DNA of 55,352 nt from UBA7803 sp041686955 (GCA_041686955.1 JAWLCV010000023.1:1-55352), one strand, 5' to 3'; shown: positions 20,055 to 28,299, numbered from the stretch's first letter. A program made the numbers and translations. The notes: generated from the sequence alone by a model not told the origin.

Positions 20055-20214
20055 GCTATCCGCTGTCCGCTATCCGCTATCCGCTGTCCGCTGGAGCGCC
20101 GTCCCGAGGTTCGAGGCTCTACCGCTGGCTGCCAGCCCATTTCGTCCGAATCTCGCGAAGCCCCTCTAGCGGAGAGCGGATAGCGGATAGCGGATGGCGG
20201 ACAGCGAACAGCGC
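20055..20214. repeat. Inverted pair of heptamer-repeat arrays
   Basis: The left arm (20055-20094) is five heptamers of the form GCT(A/G)TCC plus a partial; the right arm (20169-20214) is six heptamers of the form GCGGAxA, the reverse complement. The arms flank 74 bases that contain smaller inverted repeats (for example CTGGCTGCCAG). The right arm abuts the stop of the deacetylase gene, and the element fills most of the 202-bp gap to the carboxylase start. It could fold as one long hairpin in RNA or DNA. It codes for nothing visible. Confidence 0.8.
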
Positions 20215-21318
20215 TTAATCCTCGTACCACTCCCCCGCTGCTGATGGCCGCATCCACAAATGGCTGTACCAGTAGAAGACGCCGCCGCCGGTGCGGGCAG
20301 GCGCGGTGCAGGTGTACTTGCTGCGTCCCACCGGCAGGGGTTCGCGCGCCTGAATTTCCACCAGCCCCGCGTCGGCGTCGAGCCAGGTGACCCGGGGCGG
20401 CGGCTGGCCGGCGACGAAGCAGGACAGCGCCAGCAGGTCGGCGTCCGGTGCGGCGAGGACGAGCCGCAGCGGCGGCGCGGTGTCGGTATCGTGGGGAAGC
20501 ACCGGGTCCGCGCCGGCGACTACCCGCACCGAGAACGGCCGGGTGCGGAGCTTCTCCGCCAGCGAATCCAGCGCCGCGTAGGGCCCGGCGATGGGAAACC
20601 GGGGCAGGGCGCCCAACGGTGAGTCGGCGCCCACGGGGCCGGATTGCTGCCCGAAGGCGACGAAGCCCAGCTCCCGGGCGAGCTCCGCCAGCGCCGGGGT
20701 GAACTCGCCGTAGGGGTAGGCGAGGGCGGCGAGCGGGTGGCGCATCTCTGCCTCGAGGCGCGCCTGGGCGGCGCGGATGTCGGCGGAGATCCGGCGCCGC
20801 CACGCCTCGGCGCTCTCTTCCGGCGGGCGATGCACGTAGTGGGCATGTCCCCGGGAATGGTTGCCGATCTCGGCCCCCCGGGCCTCCAGGCTGCGCAGCT
20901 CCTCCCAGCGCAGATAACCGGCGACGTTCCCGTCCAGGTAATCGGTGCTCACGAACACGGCGTACGGCCAGCCTCGGCGCTCGAGCCGCGGCGCCGCTTC
21001 CGTCAGCACGGAGCGGTAGGCGTCGTCGAAGGTGATGGCCACGGCCCGCGCCGGCAACGGATCCCCGGCCGTGAGGGCGGCGATGATGCGGCTGAGGGGC
21101 ACCACCCGGTAGCCGTGGTTCTGCAGATGGTTCAGGTGGGCCTCGAAGCGCTCTGGTGTGACGGAGGTGCTCGGGGGGGTGTCGTCGCTCACGTGGTGAT
21201 ACAGCAGGATCACCGCGTGCCGGTCATTCGCGGCGTCGGGACCGGCGTCGGCCGCGTCGCAGGCCCAGGCGCACACCGCCAGCAGCGACGCGGTCAGCGC
21301 GCGCGCCGGCCGCCCCAT
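20215..21318 (-). CDS. Secreted polysaccharide deacetylase family protein (possible lipoprotein)
   Basis: This 367-residue protein has an N-terminal signal sequence with a cysteine at position 20 (AWAC-D), which may be a lipobox. The NodB-type deacetylase core follows: LLYHHVSDD near 38-46, ITFDDAY near 95-101 (catalytic Asp and metal Asp), and NHSRGHAHY near 153-161 (metal His pair). The last 120 residues form an extra beta-rich domain not assigned to a family. Homologues such as PgaB remove N-acetyl groups from cell-surface or exopolysaccharides. It shares a single base with the upstream thioesterase stop, implying coupled translation. Confidence 0.83.
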   Translation of the reverse strand: MGRPARALTASLLAVCAWACDAADAGPDAANDRHAVILLYHHVSDDTPPSTSVTPERFEAHLNHLQNHGYRVVPLSRIIAALTAGDPLPARAVAITFDDAYRSVLTEAAPRLERRGWPYAVFVSTDYLDGNVAGYLRWEELRSLEARGAEIGNHSRGHAHYVHRPPEESAEAWRRRISADIRAAQARLEAEMRHPLAALAYPYGEFTPALAELARELGFVAFGQQSGPVGADSPLGALPRFPIAGPYAALDSLAEKLRTRPFSVRVVAGADPVLPHDTDTAPPLRLVLAAPDADLLALSCFVAGQPPPRVTWLDADAGLVEIQAREPLPVGRSKYTCTAPARTGGGVFYWYSHLWMRPSAAGEWYED

Positions 21319-21725
21319 CAGCGGGCGGTGACGGGCCGGGGGACGATGGCGAAGGTTCCGAGCGCGCGGGCCAGATGCCGGCCTTCGCCGTCGAAGACGT
21401 CGCTCTGCAAGGTGGCCGTGGTGCGCCCGCCGTTGACCAGCTCGGCGTCGCAGACGAGGGTGCCGCTGCGCCAGGGCCGGAAATAGTTGATCTTGATCTC
21501 GATGGTGGTGCAGACCTGATCCTCGGCCAGGGTGCCTGAGAGCGCGCCACCCATGGCGGTGTCCGCCAGGGCATAGAGCACGGCGCCGTGCACCAGCCCG
21601 TGGGGATTGAAGTGGTGATCGCGAACCGGCAGCTCGACGCGGCAGGAGCCCGGCGTCCGGGCGGTCACCGTGAACCCCAGCAACTCGGCGAAAGGATGTG
21701 AAAGCTCCATGGTGGATTCGGTCAC
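21318..21725 (-). CDS. PaaI-type hotdog-fold thioesterase
   Basis: This 135-residue protein shows the hotdog thioesterase pattern HFNPHGLVHGAVLYALADTAMG near 38-59, where Asn, His-Gly and the helix Asp/Glu positions fit PaaI-family acyl-CoA thioesterases, followed by strands with INYFRPWRSG. It likely hydrolyses an acyl-CoA in the cytoplasm. GTG 21725 overlaps the VOC gene stop as GTGA; ATG 21710 is the alternative. It is the first of three PaaI-like proteins in the window. Confidence 0.85.
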   Translation of the reverse strand: MTESTMELSHPFAELLGFTVTARTPGSCRVELPVRDHHFNPHGLVHGAVLYALADTAMGGALSGTLAEDQVCTTIEIKINYFRPWRSGTLVCDAELVNGGRTTATLQSDVFDGEGRHLARALGTFAIVPRPVTAR

Positions 21726-22168
21726 GGCGCGGCCTCCAGGGTGCCGGGCTCTGCCGGTCCCTTGATCTCGATGGTGTTGCCTTCCGGGTCCTGGAGGTAG
21801 ATGGAGGGCCCCATGCCCTCGGCGCCGTAGACGCGCCGGACCTCGCTAGGCGTGACGCCGTGACGCGTCAGGTGGGCGGTGATGCGCTCCGGGTCGAAGG
21901 GTTCCACCCGCAGGCAGAAGTGGTCGACGTTGTGGCCGCCGTCGGCGCTCGGCGCGGTGCCGCCCATGCGCCCGAGCTGGCCGTCCGCGGCGACGATGTC
22001 GATGAGCGCCCGGCCGGCCCGGAGCTGGACGAGCCCGAGCTCGGCGTTCTCACGCTCCACCGGGCAGCCCAGAACCTCCCTATAGAAAGCAACGAGGCCT
22101 GTGCTGTCCCGGGCGCGCAGCACCACGTGGTCGAGATGACTCAGCCGGAACGGCACGGTTTCGGACAT
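21722..22168 (-). CDS. VOC-family (glyoxalase/bleomycin resistance fold) protein
   Basis: This 148-residue protein contains one full vicinal-oxygen-chelate domain: LSHLDHVVLRARD near 10-22 with a metal-type His, VDHFCLRVEP near 81-90, and SIYLQDPEGNTIEIKG near 122-137 with the terminal Glu metal-ligand position. Such proteins range from lyases to dioxygenases, and specificity cannot be inferred. ATG 22168 with AGGTG upstream starts the domain cleanly. It begins a three-gene overlapping set with the thioesterase and deacetylase. Confidence 0.82.
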   Translation of the reverse strand: MSETVPFRLSHLDHVVLRARDSTGLVAFYREVLGCPVERENAELGLVQLRAGRALIDIVAADGQLGRMGGTAPSADGGHNVDHFCLRVEPFDPERITAHLTRHGVTPSEVRRVYGAEGMGPSIYLQDPEGNTIEIKGPAEPGTLEAAP

Positions 22169-22301
22169 GGGGGCACCTGGTTCCACGGTGCCGGCAAGCT
22201 TACCGTGGGCACCGGACGCGGGGCCAGAGCCGCCGGGCCGGCTTGCCCGGCCTTCGTGGCGCTGTAGTAGAATCGCCCACTCACCGTGACGGCCCATCGC
22301 C

Positions 22302-23156
22302 ATGCAGCAGCCCCCTCAGACTTTCGAGGTGACCCCGGAGAATTTCCAGTCGGGGGTGGTGGAGCGGTCGCGGCAGGCGCCGGTGATCCTGCTGTTCTGG
22401 GCGGAACAGGTGCTGCCGTCGGTGGAGCTGCGGCGCGACCTGGAGAACGCCGCCCGCGCCTACGAAGGCAAGGTCTACGTGGCCCTGGTGGACGTATCCC
22501 GGGATCCGACCCTGGCACAGCACCTGCGGGTGCAGGGGCTCCCCAGCATCCGGGTCATTCAGGACGGTCAGATCGTTCATCAGATGGAGGGGCCGCAGCC
22601 CGAGAGCGTGCTGCGCTCGCTGCTCGAGCAGCTCACCCTCTCGCCGGCGGATGCGCTGCGCGAGGACCTGGCCCGGCTGGTGGAGGCGGGAGAGTACGAT
22701 CACGCCCTGGCGGTGCTCCGGCAGGCCATCCAGGAGGAGCCCCAGAACCCGGCGTTCCGGGTGGAGCTCGCCGACGTGCTGGCGCGTCAGGGGGAGCTCG
22801 ACGAGGCCCGCCGCGTGCTGGACGGTATCCCGGAGGATACCGAGGAGCGGGACCGCCCCGCGACCCGCGTGGAATTGCTGGAGGAGGCTGCCGGGCTCGA
22901 GAGCCTGGCGGAGCTGGAGCGGAAGCTCTCCGCGAACCCGGAAGATCTGGAGACCCGCTACCGAATGGCGGTCAAGGCCGCGGCGGCCGGGGACTACGAG
23001 CGCGCCCTGGAGGATGCCCTGGCCGTGCTGCAGCGGGACCGCGGCTTCCGCGAGGACATCGGCCGCCTGACCATGATCCGCATCTTCAAGGTGCTCGGGA
23101 AGGGCTCGGACCTCGCCTCCCGTTATCGGCGGCGCATGTTCAACTTCATGCATTGA
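22302..23156 (+). CDS. cnoX: CnoX/YbbN-like thioredoxin-TPR co-chaperone without redox cysteines
   Basis: This 284-residue protein has an N-terminal thioredoxin fold (about 7-110) and a C-terminal TPR half (about 115-284), the CnoX/YbbN architecture. The active-site segment reads WAEQVLPS (33-40), so both positions of the usual CxxC are non-cysteine (Val37, Ser40); the protein contains no cysteine at all. CnoX of E. coli holds unfolded proteins for GroEL and DnaK; a redox role is excluded here. A TAGAAT -10-like element lies at 22268-22273. The gene precedes the FHA signalling module on the same strand, 55 bp before it. Confidence 0.83.
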   Translation: MQQPPQTFEVTPENFQSGVVERSRQAPVILLFWAEQVLPSVELRRDLENAARAYEGKVYVALVDVSRDPTLAQHLRVQGLPSIRVIQDGQIVHQMEGPQPESVLRSLLEQLTLSPADALREDLARLVEAGEYDHALAVLRQAIQEEPQNPAFRVELADVLARQGELDEARRVLDGIPEDTEERDRPATRVELLEEAAGLESLAELERKLSANPEDLETRYRMAVKAAAAGDYERALEDALAVLQRDRGFREDIGRLTMIRIFKVLGKGSDLASRYRRRMFNFMH

Positions 23157-23211
23157 GCGTGACCCACGTCCGGGTGCAGGCGGCGGCGCTGGCCTATGCT
23201 TGCGGTACGGC

Positions 23212-23565
23212 ATGATTGCGGCGGGTTGCGGCATGGAAGCGCAGGAGCGCTCACCCCTGGTACTGAGCTGGCAGAAGCGTTGCGCGGTGCTCGACGGAAA
23301 CGGGCGCGGCCTCACCCTGGGCGTGCTGCCCGACGCCGAGTTGCAGGTGGAGGGGCCGTTCACCTCCCGCCACCATGCCACCATCGAGTGCCGTAAGCAG
23401 TTCTACGTGCTGGTGGACCACAGCACCAATGGCACCTTCGTGCAGACCGAGGACGAGCGGGTCAGCTTCGTGCATCGGGGCGAGCTGCGGTTGTGGGGCG
23501 AAGGCTGGATCAGCCTGGGCGAGCCTCCCACCGAGTCTTCCGCCGTCCGCTTCCGCCACGAGTGA
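23212..23565 (+). CDS. FHA-domain phosphothreonine-binding protein
   Basis: This protein of about 117 residues is almost entirely one forkhead-associated domain. The conserved core is visible: GPFTSRHHATIE (Ser-Arg-x-x-His phosphate-binding loop) and DHSTNGTFV (the second Asn-Gly loop). FHA domains bind phosphothreonine peptides. It is the first gene of an FHA-PP2C-kinase set, so its likely partner is a target phosphorylated by that kinase. The start is uncertain: ATG 23212, ATG 23233 and TTG 23200 are in frame and none has a strong ribosome site. Confidence 0.85.
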   Translation: MIAAGCGMEAQERSPLVLSWQKRCAVLDGNGRGLTLGVLPDAELQVEGPFTSRHHATIECRKQFYVLVDHSTNGTFVQTEDERVSFVHRGELRLWGEGWISLGEPPTESSAVRFRHE

Positions 23566-23578
23566 CGGGGGCATCGCG

Positions 23579-24301
23579 GTGCAGTGGACCTGGCGCAGCG
23601 CCCAGCAGACCCATCGTGGTAACCGGCGGCGGCACAACGAGGACTCGGTGTTGAGCCGCGCGGGCTGCGCCCTGTGGGCCGTGGCCGACGGCATGGGCGG
23701 GCACCAGGCAGGTGAGGTGGCGAGCCGCGCCATCACCTCGGCGCTCTCCCAGGTACCGTTGCGGGGGGCCTTGTCGGAGCAGGTGGACGCGGTGGAGGAC
23801 GCCCTGCTGGCGGTGAACGAGCAGCTTCGAGTGCACGCCTCCTGCCAGGGCATGGGCACCACCATCGGCAGCACCGTGGTCACCATGGTGGCGGAACGGG
23901 ACATCGCCGTGGTGCTGTGGGCCGGCGACAGCCGGCTCTACCGGCTGCGCGCCGGCAAGCTCGAGCAGATCACCCGCGACCACAACCCCGTGAGCGACCT
24001 GCTCGACAGCGGGGCCGTGACCGAGGAGGAAGCCCTGGCGGCGGACACCAACATCATCACCCGTGCCGTAGGGGGGCAGCCGCGGCTGTTTCTGGACGTG
24101 GCGGTGTTCGACGTGGCGCTCGAGGACACCTACCTGTTGTGCAGCGACGGCCTGTATCGCGAGCTGGGCTGCGAGGAGCTGGCCGCGGGCCTGTCCGGGG
24201 GACGCCTCGAGGACATGGCCGAGGGCCTGCTTCAGCGTTGTCTCGACGGCGCCGCGAACGACAACGTCTCGCTGGTCATCGCCCGCCCGGAGGCCTCATG
24301 A
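23579..24301 (+). CDS. PP2C-family Ser/Thr protein phosphatase
   Basis: This 240-residue phosphatase carries all main PP2C motifs: RRRHNED at 16-22, AVADGMGGHQAGEVAS at 34-49 with the metal-binding Asp37, a GDSRLYRL strand near 117-124, and the terminal NDNVSLVIA metal site. It resembles stand-alone bacterial phosphatases such as PppA/PrpC/Stp. GTG 23579 follows a GGGGG stretch. The stop overlaps the kinase ATG as ATGA, so kinase and phosphatase are made together, the usual antagonistic pair. Confidence 0.9.
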   Translation: MQWTWRSAQQTHRGNRRRHNEDSVLSRAGCALWAVADGMGGHQAGEVASRAITSALSQVPLRGALSEQVDAVEDALLAVNEQLRVHASCQGMGTTIGSTVVTMVAERDIAVVLWAGDSRLYRLRAGKLEQITRDHNPVSDLLDSGAVTEEEALAADTNIITRAVGGQPRLFLDVAVFDVALEDTYLLCSDGLYRELGCEELAAGLSGGRLEDMAEGLLQRCLDGAANDNVSLVIARPEAS

Positions 24302-26793
24302 AAGGGACCGCTCAGGACGCCACCGTGCTCCGCTGGGACGACAGCGTCTCCGGCGGCCAGGGCTGCGGCCCGGGACGGGCGCCGGGGGAGGCCACGGCGC
24401 CGCGGGTGCTCAAGCAGCGCTTCGTGCTCGAGGAGAAGCTGGGCAGCGGCGGCATGGGCACCGTGTTCAGGGCCAAGGATCTGCGCAAGGTGGAGGCCCG
24501 GGACCGCCACCCGTTCCTGGCCATCAAGGTGCTGAACAACGATTTTCGCGAGCATCCCGAGGCGTTCATCGCGCTGCAGCGGGAGGCGGCGAAATCCCAG
24601 GCCCTGTCCCACCGCAACATCGTCTCCATCTACGACTTCGACAAGGACGGCGACGTCCCCTTCATCATCATGGAGCTGCTCGAGGGACGGGAGCTGGCCG
24701 AGCTGCTGCGCGCCTATCCCACCGGGCTCCCCGACGACGTCGCCTGGTCCATCATCCGCTGCCTGTGCGACGGCCTGGAGCACGCGCACGAGGCGGGCCT
24801 GGTGCATGCGGATTTCAAGCCCGGCAACGTGTTCGTGGCTCCGGACAACAGTGCCAAGATCCTCGACTTCGGCATCGCCCGGGCGGTGCAGATCAACCAG
24901 GTTCAGGGGGAAGACACGGTCTTCGACCCCACCCGTCTCGCCGCGCTCACGCCCGCCTACGCCAGCCGCGAGATGCTGGAAGGGGCGGACGCCGAGATCC
25001 AGGACGACCTCTACTCGCTCGGCGTGGTGATCTATCTGATGCTCACCGGGCAGCACCCCTACGGCCGCACCCCGGCGGACGAAGCGGCGCGCCTGGGCCT
25101 CACGGCGGAGCGCCCGCGCCGGCTCAGCCGCCGCCAGTGGCGGGTGCTGGAGCGATGCCTGGCCTTCGATCGCGACGCCCGGCCCGCTTCCGTGGCGGAG
25201 CTGCGCAAGCACCTGTTCGAGCCGTCCCCGTGGCGCTCGCGCACGGTGCTGGTGGCGCTGGCGGCGGTGCTGGTGACCTTCGCGGCGAGTGCCCTGAAGG
25301 AGGGGGCGGCGGTTCAGGAGGCGGTTCAGGTGGCCAAGGTGGAAACCCGCCAGGACACCCTCCTGGATGCGCAGATCGCCCGGGTGCAGGCATTGCTGCA
25401 GGCGCCGCTCATGGACGCCGAATGGGAGGCCAAGGTCGCGGAGGAGGTAGGCATCCTGCGCTCGCTGGAACGCTTCGAAAGCGCCGGCAAGGGGATGCTC
25501 GCCGCGGTACGGCAGCGCTACCGGGAGGAGATCCTGGCGGCCGAGGACCCCGGCCGGGCCGTGGACCTGTACCTGCGCGCCCTGGACTACGGCCCCATGC
25601 CCGAGGCCGCGGCACATCTCACCCGCCTGCTGAGCGAAGGGGTGACGGGGCTCTTGGACCAGCCGCGGCTGGAGGTGGCGTGGATGGACGCCCTGGACCA
25701 GGCCCTGGAGCGTTACCAGCGGGTCTTTCCCGGCAGTCCAGGGCTCGCCGCCTTGCGTCTGGAGACGGTGGACGTGTTGACCAGCGAGCTCGATGCGAGC
25801 CTGGCTGCGGAGCGTTTTCCGGCGGCGCGCCGGGCGTTGGCGTACCTGGAGACCTACGGATTCGACCTCGACACCCTGGAAGCCCTGGGCAAGCGGGTGG
25901 ACGACGCGGAACGCGCCTTCGCCGCCCGTGAGGCGGCGCGGCGACGCCAGGAGGGTCTGGTGGCGTTTCGCGGCGAGCTCACGGCGGCGCTCGGTGGCGC
26001 CTGCCTGCGCTTCGATCCCTCGGCCGCCGCGGACGTGGTGGGACGCTGGGTGGCCCGGTACCCCGACTTCACCACGGAGGGGCATGCCCGGGTAGCCGAG
26101 CGGGTGAACCAGTGTCTGGCCCAGCTCGATGCGGTGGATCGGGAGCGGGCCGTGCTCCTGCGACAGCGCACGGTGACCCTGTTCGGTCCGTTACCGGGGC
26201 TGGATCCCTGCAGCGCGGTGAACGAAGCGGGTGGGACTTGCGCGGATCGGCTCGGCGAGGCTGTCTGGGGGCCCGGCCTGGCGGTGATTTCTGGTACCGC
26301 CGAAACCCGTTTCGCCATCACCCGCCAGGAAGTGAGCTGGAGTGACCTGGCCCCCTTCTGCAGCGCCACGGGCTCGTGCCCGGAGGCGGGGCCGCCGGAC
26401 ATGCCGGTGCGCGACGTGCCCGTGGAACTGGCCCGCGCCTTCGCCGCGTGGCTGACGGAACGCAGCGGCTTCACCTACCGCCTGCCCACCCACGCGGAGT
26501 GGCTGGTGGCGGCCCGTGGCGCCGCCGAAACCCGCAGCCACTGCGCCGTCGAGCCGGGACCGCTGCAGCGGGCCCCGGCGCCGGTGGCGACGGCCGCGGG
26601 GACGGCGAGCGAGTATGGTCTGGTGAACGCGGTCGGCAACGTCCAGGAATGGGTGATCCGCGACGGCACGGTGCACGCGGCGGGAGGGGCCTTCACGGAC
26701 CCGGCCGCCGCCTGCGTGCCGGAGACGCTCCGGCCCCAGGACGGTAGTCCTGACCCCGCCACCGGGTTCCGCCTGGTACGGGAGGTCTCGTGA
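24298..26793 (+). CDS. Membrane Ser/Thr protein kinase fused to a formylglycine-generating-enzyme-like domain
   Basis: This 831-residue fusion starts with a Hanks-type kinase (about 38-310): glycine loop GSGGMG 49-54, Lys77, Glu96, catalytic loop HADFKPGN 170-177, and DFG 190-192. The Arg of HRD is replaced by Ala171, so activation-loop control probably differs from RD kinases. One membrane helix lies at about 315-333. A long helical, probably periplasmic region (about 340-640) leads to a compact FGE/SUMF1-like domain (about 650-831) with RLPTHAEWLVAARG, NAVGNVQEWV and the terminal GFRLVRE. Such C-terminal domains often act as ligand-binding folds rather than sulfatase activators. Related kinase-phosphatase-FHA sets control type VI secretion, but no secretion gene is present here. 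Confidence 0.87.
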   Translation: MKGTAQDATVLRWDDSVSGGQGCGPGRAPGEATAPRVLKQRFVLEEKLGSGGMGTVFRAKDLRKVEARDRHPFLAIKVLNNDFREHPEAFIALQREAAKSQALSHRNIVSIYDFDKDGDVPFIIMELLEGRELAELLRAYPTGLPDDVAWSIIRCLCDGLEHAHEAGLVHADFKPGNVFVAPDNSAKILDFGIARAVQINQVQGEDTVFDPTRLAALTPAYASREMLEGADAEIQDDLYSLGVVIYLMLTGQHPYGRTPADEAARLGLTAERPRRLSRRQWRVLERCLAFDRDARPASVAELRKHLFEPSPWRSRTVLVALAAVLVTFAASALKEGAAVQEAVQVAKVETRQDTLLDAQIARVQALLQAPLMDAEWEAKVAEEVGILRSLERFESAGKGMLAAVRQRYREEILAAEDPGRAVDLYLRALDYGPMPEAAAHLTRLLSEGVTGLLDQPRLEVAWMDALDQALERYQRVFPGSPGLAALRLETVDVLTSELDASLAAERFPAARRALAYLETYGFDLDTLEALGKRVDDAERAFAAREAARRRQEGLVAFRGELTAALGGACLRFDPSAAADVVGRWVARYPDFTTEGHARVAERVNQCLAQLDAVDRERAVLLRQRTVTLFGPLPGLDPCSAVNEAGGTCADRLGEAVWGPGLAVISGTAETRFAITRQEVSWSDLAPFCSATGSCPEAGPPDMPVRDVPVELARAFAAWLTERSGFTYRLPTHAEWLVAARGAAETRSHCAVEPGPLQRAPAPVATAAGTASEYGLVNAVGNVQEWVIRDGTVHAAGGAFTDPAAACVPETLRPQDGSPDPATGFRLVREVS

Positions 26794-27230
26794 GCCTGAT
26801 GAAGCTGGCGCCGGAGTCGGTGCGCCTGCGGCGCATGGCCAAGGCGTACGCCGCCGGAGAAATCAGCGAAGCCGAGTACCGCCAGGCGCGCCGCGAGGTG
26901 ATCGACAACTTCAGCGGCGTGCCCCCGGTGGACGACGACACCCGCCCGCGCTGGCCGGACGAACCCACCCTGCGCAGCGGCTACGCGCCGCCGGCAGCCA
27001 CTGCGGCCCGCCGGCCGGCGGGAAGCACCGCCGCCGCGGAGTCGAGCGGAAGTCGCCGCTGGCTGTGGCTCGCGGCGCTGGGGCTGGTCGCCGCGGCCAC
27101 CTGGCTCACCGTGCCGCTGGCCCTGGGGGCGGAGCCGGGCACGCGCGCCCGGGTAGAACCGTTGGGCTATGTCGCGCCGGTTTCTTGTCTTCCTCCCGCA
27201 GCGGCAACGGCAGCGCGAGATGGCTCGTGA
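26790..27230 (+). CDS. Small single-pass membrane protein of the kinase module
   Basis: This 146-residue protein begins on a GTGA overlap with the kinase stop, so it is part of the same unit. Residues 10-42 (RLRRMAKAYAAGEISEAEYRQARRE) form a SHOCT-like helical hairpin. A Pro/Ala-rich linker and one membrane helix (about 90-112) follow. The tail after the helix is short and Ala/Pro-rich. No function is known; it may be a membrane adaptor or a substrate of the kinase, as the linker is rich in Ser and Thr. Confidence 0.72.
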   Translation: MSLMKLAPESVRLRRMAKAYAAGEISEAEYRQARREVIDNFSGVPPVDDDTRPRWPDEPTLRSGYAPPAATAARRPAGSTAAAESSGSRRWLWLAALGLVAAATWLTVPLALGAEPGTRARVEPLGYVAPVSCLPPAAATAARDGS

Positions 27231-27543
27231 GCGGGCACTAACGCCAGTGGCGCCGGCCGTTATGCACAGGGCCGGGATTTGCCCGACAATCGCGTGAATT
27301 GCCTGCGATCGTTCACTCGTTCCTTCATGTGATCTCTGCAACTTATTGATACGAAAGGCGAATACGCCGATGATCAAAAGTTGACCAGCCGCGGGGGGTG
27401 CCCGCCCGGCGGGGCCCCGCACTCGATACGCAGAAGTTATCCTCAAAGTTATCCACAGAAATGGTGGAAAACTCCCGGCCGCCGGGGCACGGGTCGCGGC
27501 GACCGCGCCGGCCGCGGCGGCCGTCAAATGCCTGTCGTCATGG
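27231..27543. other. 313-bp intergenic region with hairpin and DnaA-box pair
   Basis: No gene is supported here. The first 130 bases are less GC-rich than the surroundings and include two GATC sites. A strong GC hairpin with GCGGGG and CCCCGC ends lies near 27391-27420. Two DnaA-box-like 9-mers follow at 27437-27457, annotated separately. The stretch lies between the kinase module end (plus) and the dps stop (minus), so it is a convergent gap and should not need promoters. Confidence 0.6.
27437..27457. promoter_or_regulatory. Pair of DnaA-box-like sites
   Basis: TTATCCACA at 27449-27457 is a perfect consensus DnaA box, and TTATCCTCA at 27437-27445 differs at one base. They lie in the same orientation, 12 bp centre to centre. 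No dnaA, dnaN, gyrB, parAB or rep gene is near, so this is not shown to be an origin. It could be a DnaA-titration or reactivation site, or chance. Confidence 0.45.
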
Positions 27544-28017
27544 CTAGAGCAGGCTGCGCAGCATCCAGGCGGTCTTTTCGTGGATCCGCATGCGGTCCGA
27601 GACCAGGCTGACCGTGGACTCGTCGTCCGCCGCCTGGGCCGCGGGGAGCACTTCCCGGCAGGTCCGCACCACCGTCTCGTGGGCGCTCACCAGGTCCTGC
27701 ACCATCGCTTCCGCTGCCGGCACGCCGGCCCTTTCTTCGATGCTGCCGAGCTCGGCGAACTCCTTGTAGGTCCCGGGGGCGGGATACCCCAGGGTGCGGA
27801 TGCGCTCGGCGATGTCGTCGACGGCGGTGGCTAGCTCCGTGTACTGCTCCTCGAACATCAGGTGCAGCTCACGGAAGCGCGGACCGGTGACGTTCCAGTG
27901 GTAGTTGTGGGTCTTCAGGTAGAGCGTGTAGGTGTCGGCGAGCAGTCGGGACAACCCGCCGGCGATCTTCTGCCGGTCCTCGCGGTCGATGCCGATGTCG
28001 ATGTGGGTGTCTGCCAT
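27544..28017 (-). CDS. dps: Dps-family ferritin-like DNA-protection protein
   Basis: This 157-residue protein has the Dps four-helix pattern with the intersubunit ferroxidase residues in KTHNYHWNVTGPRFRELH (about 35-52) and the following FEEQYTELATAVDDIAERI (about 55-73). Dps dodecamers oxidise Fe2+ with peroxide and store iron, protecting DNA in stress. The N-terminus is short and not Lys-rich, so direct DNA binding may be weak. GGAGCGC lies just upstream of ATG 28017. It is followed on the same strand by nothing; its neighbour upstream is a small membrane protein. Confidence 0.88.
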   Translation of the reverse strand: MADTHIDIGIDREDRQKIAGGLSRLLADTYTLYLKTHNYHWNVTGPRFRELHLMFEEQYTELATAVDDIAERIRTLGYPAPGTYKEFAELGSIEERAGVPAAEAMVQDLVSAHETVVRTCREVLPAAQAADDESTVSLVSDRMRIHEKTAWMLRSLL

Positions 28018-28086
28018 GATGCGCTCCTGTCACTCATTGGGTACGCAGTGTGGAGCAGGCTGCGGCGGTTGTGAAATGACTTGTTT

Positions 28087-28299
28087 CTAACGGGGCGATT
28101 GATGAAAGCTATCGCCGAGCAGCCAGTTGGCGAGGCTCGGGCCCGATGCATCGAGAAAGCCCCGGCCCTCGGCCGCCTCGCTCCCAGGAACCCCGGCCAC
28201 CAGCAGGCCGAAGACGAGAAACACGACGGCGAGCAGGATCATGGTGGCCAGGGTGCCTCGGGGTGCCCGGATGCGTGAGAGGCGGAATGGTTCGTCCAT
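28087..28299 (-). CDS. Small single-pass membrane protein, unknown
   Basis: This 70-residue protein starts at ATG 28299 with AGGAG six bases upstream. A basic N-terminus (MDEPFRLSRIRAPRG) precedes one membrane helix (about 20-38, MILLAVVFLVFGLLVAGV), then a polar tail. No family is recognised. An in-frame ATG at 28356 would add 19 residues but has a weaker ribosome site. It lies 69 bp upstream of dps on the same strand, so both may answer to the same stress signal; that is inference. Confidence 0.6.
   Translation of the reverse strand: MDEPFRLSRIRAPRGTLATMILLAVVFLVFGLLVAGVPGSEAAEGRGFLDASGPSLANWLLGDSFHQSPR

Noticed and set aside
23212..27230. Type VI secretion locus
   Set aside because: Only the kinase, phosphatase and FHA parts are present; no tss structural genes occur in the window.
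27231..27543. Chromosomal or plasmid replication origin
   Set aside because: Only two DnaA boxes, no long AT-rich unwinding region, no iterons, and no replication genes nearby.
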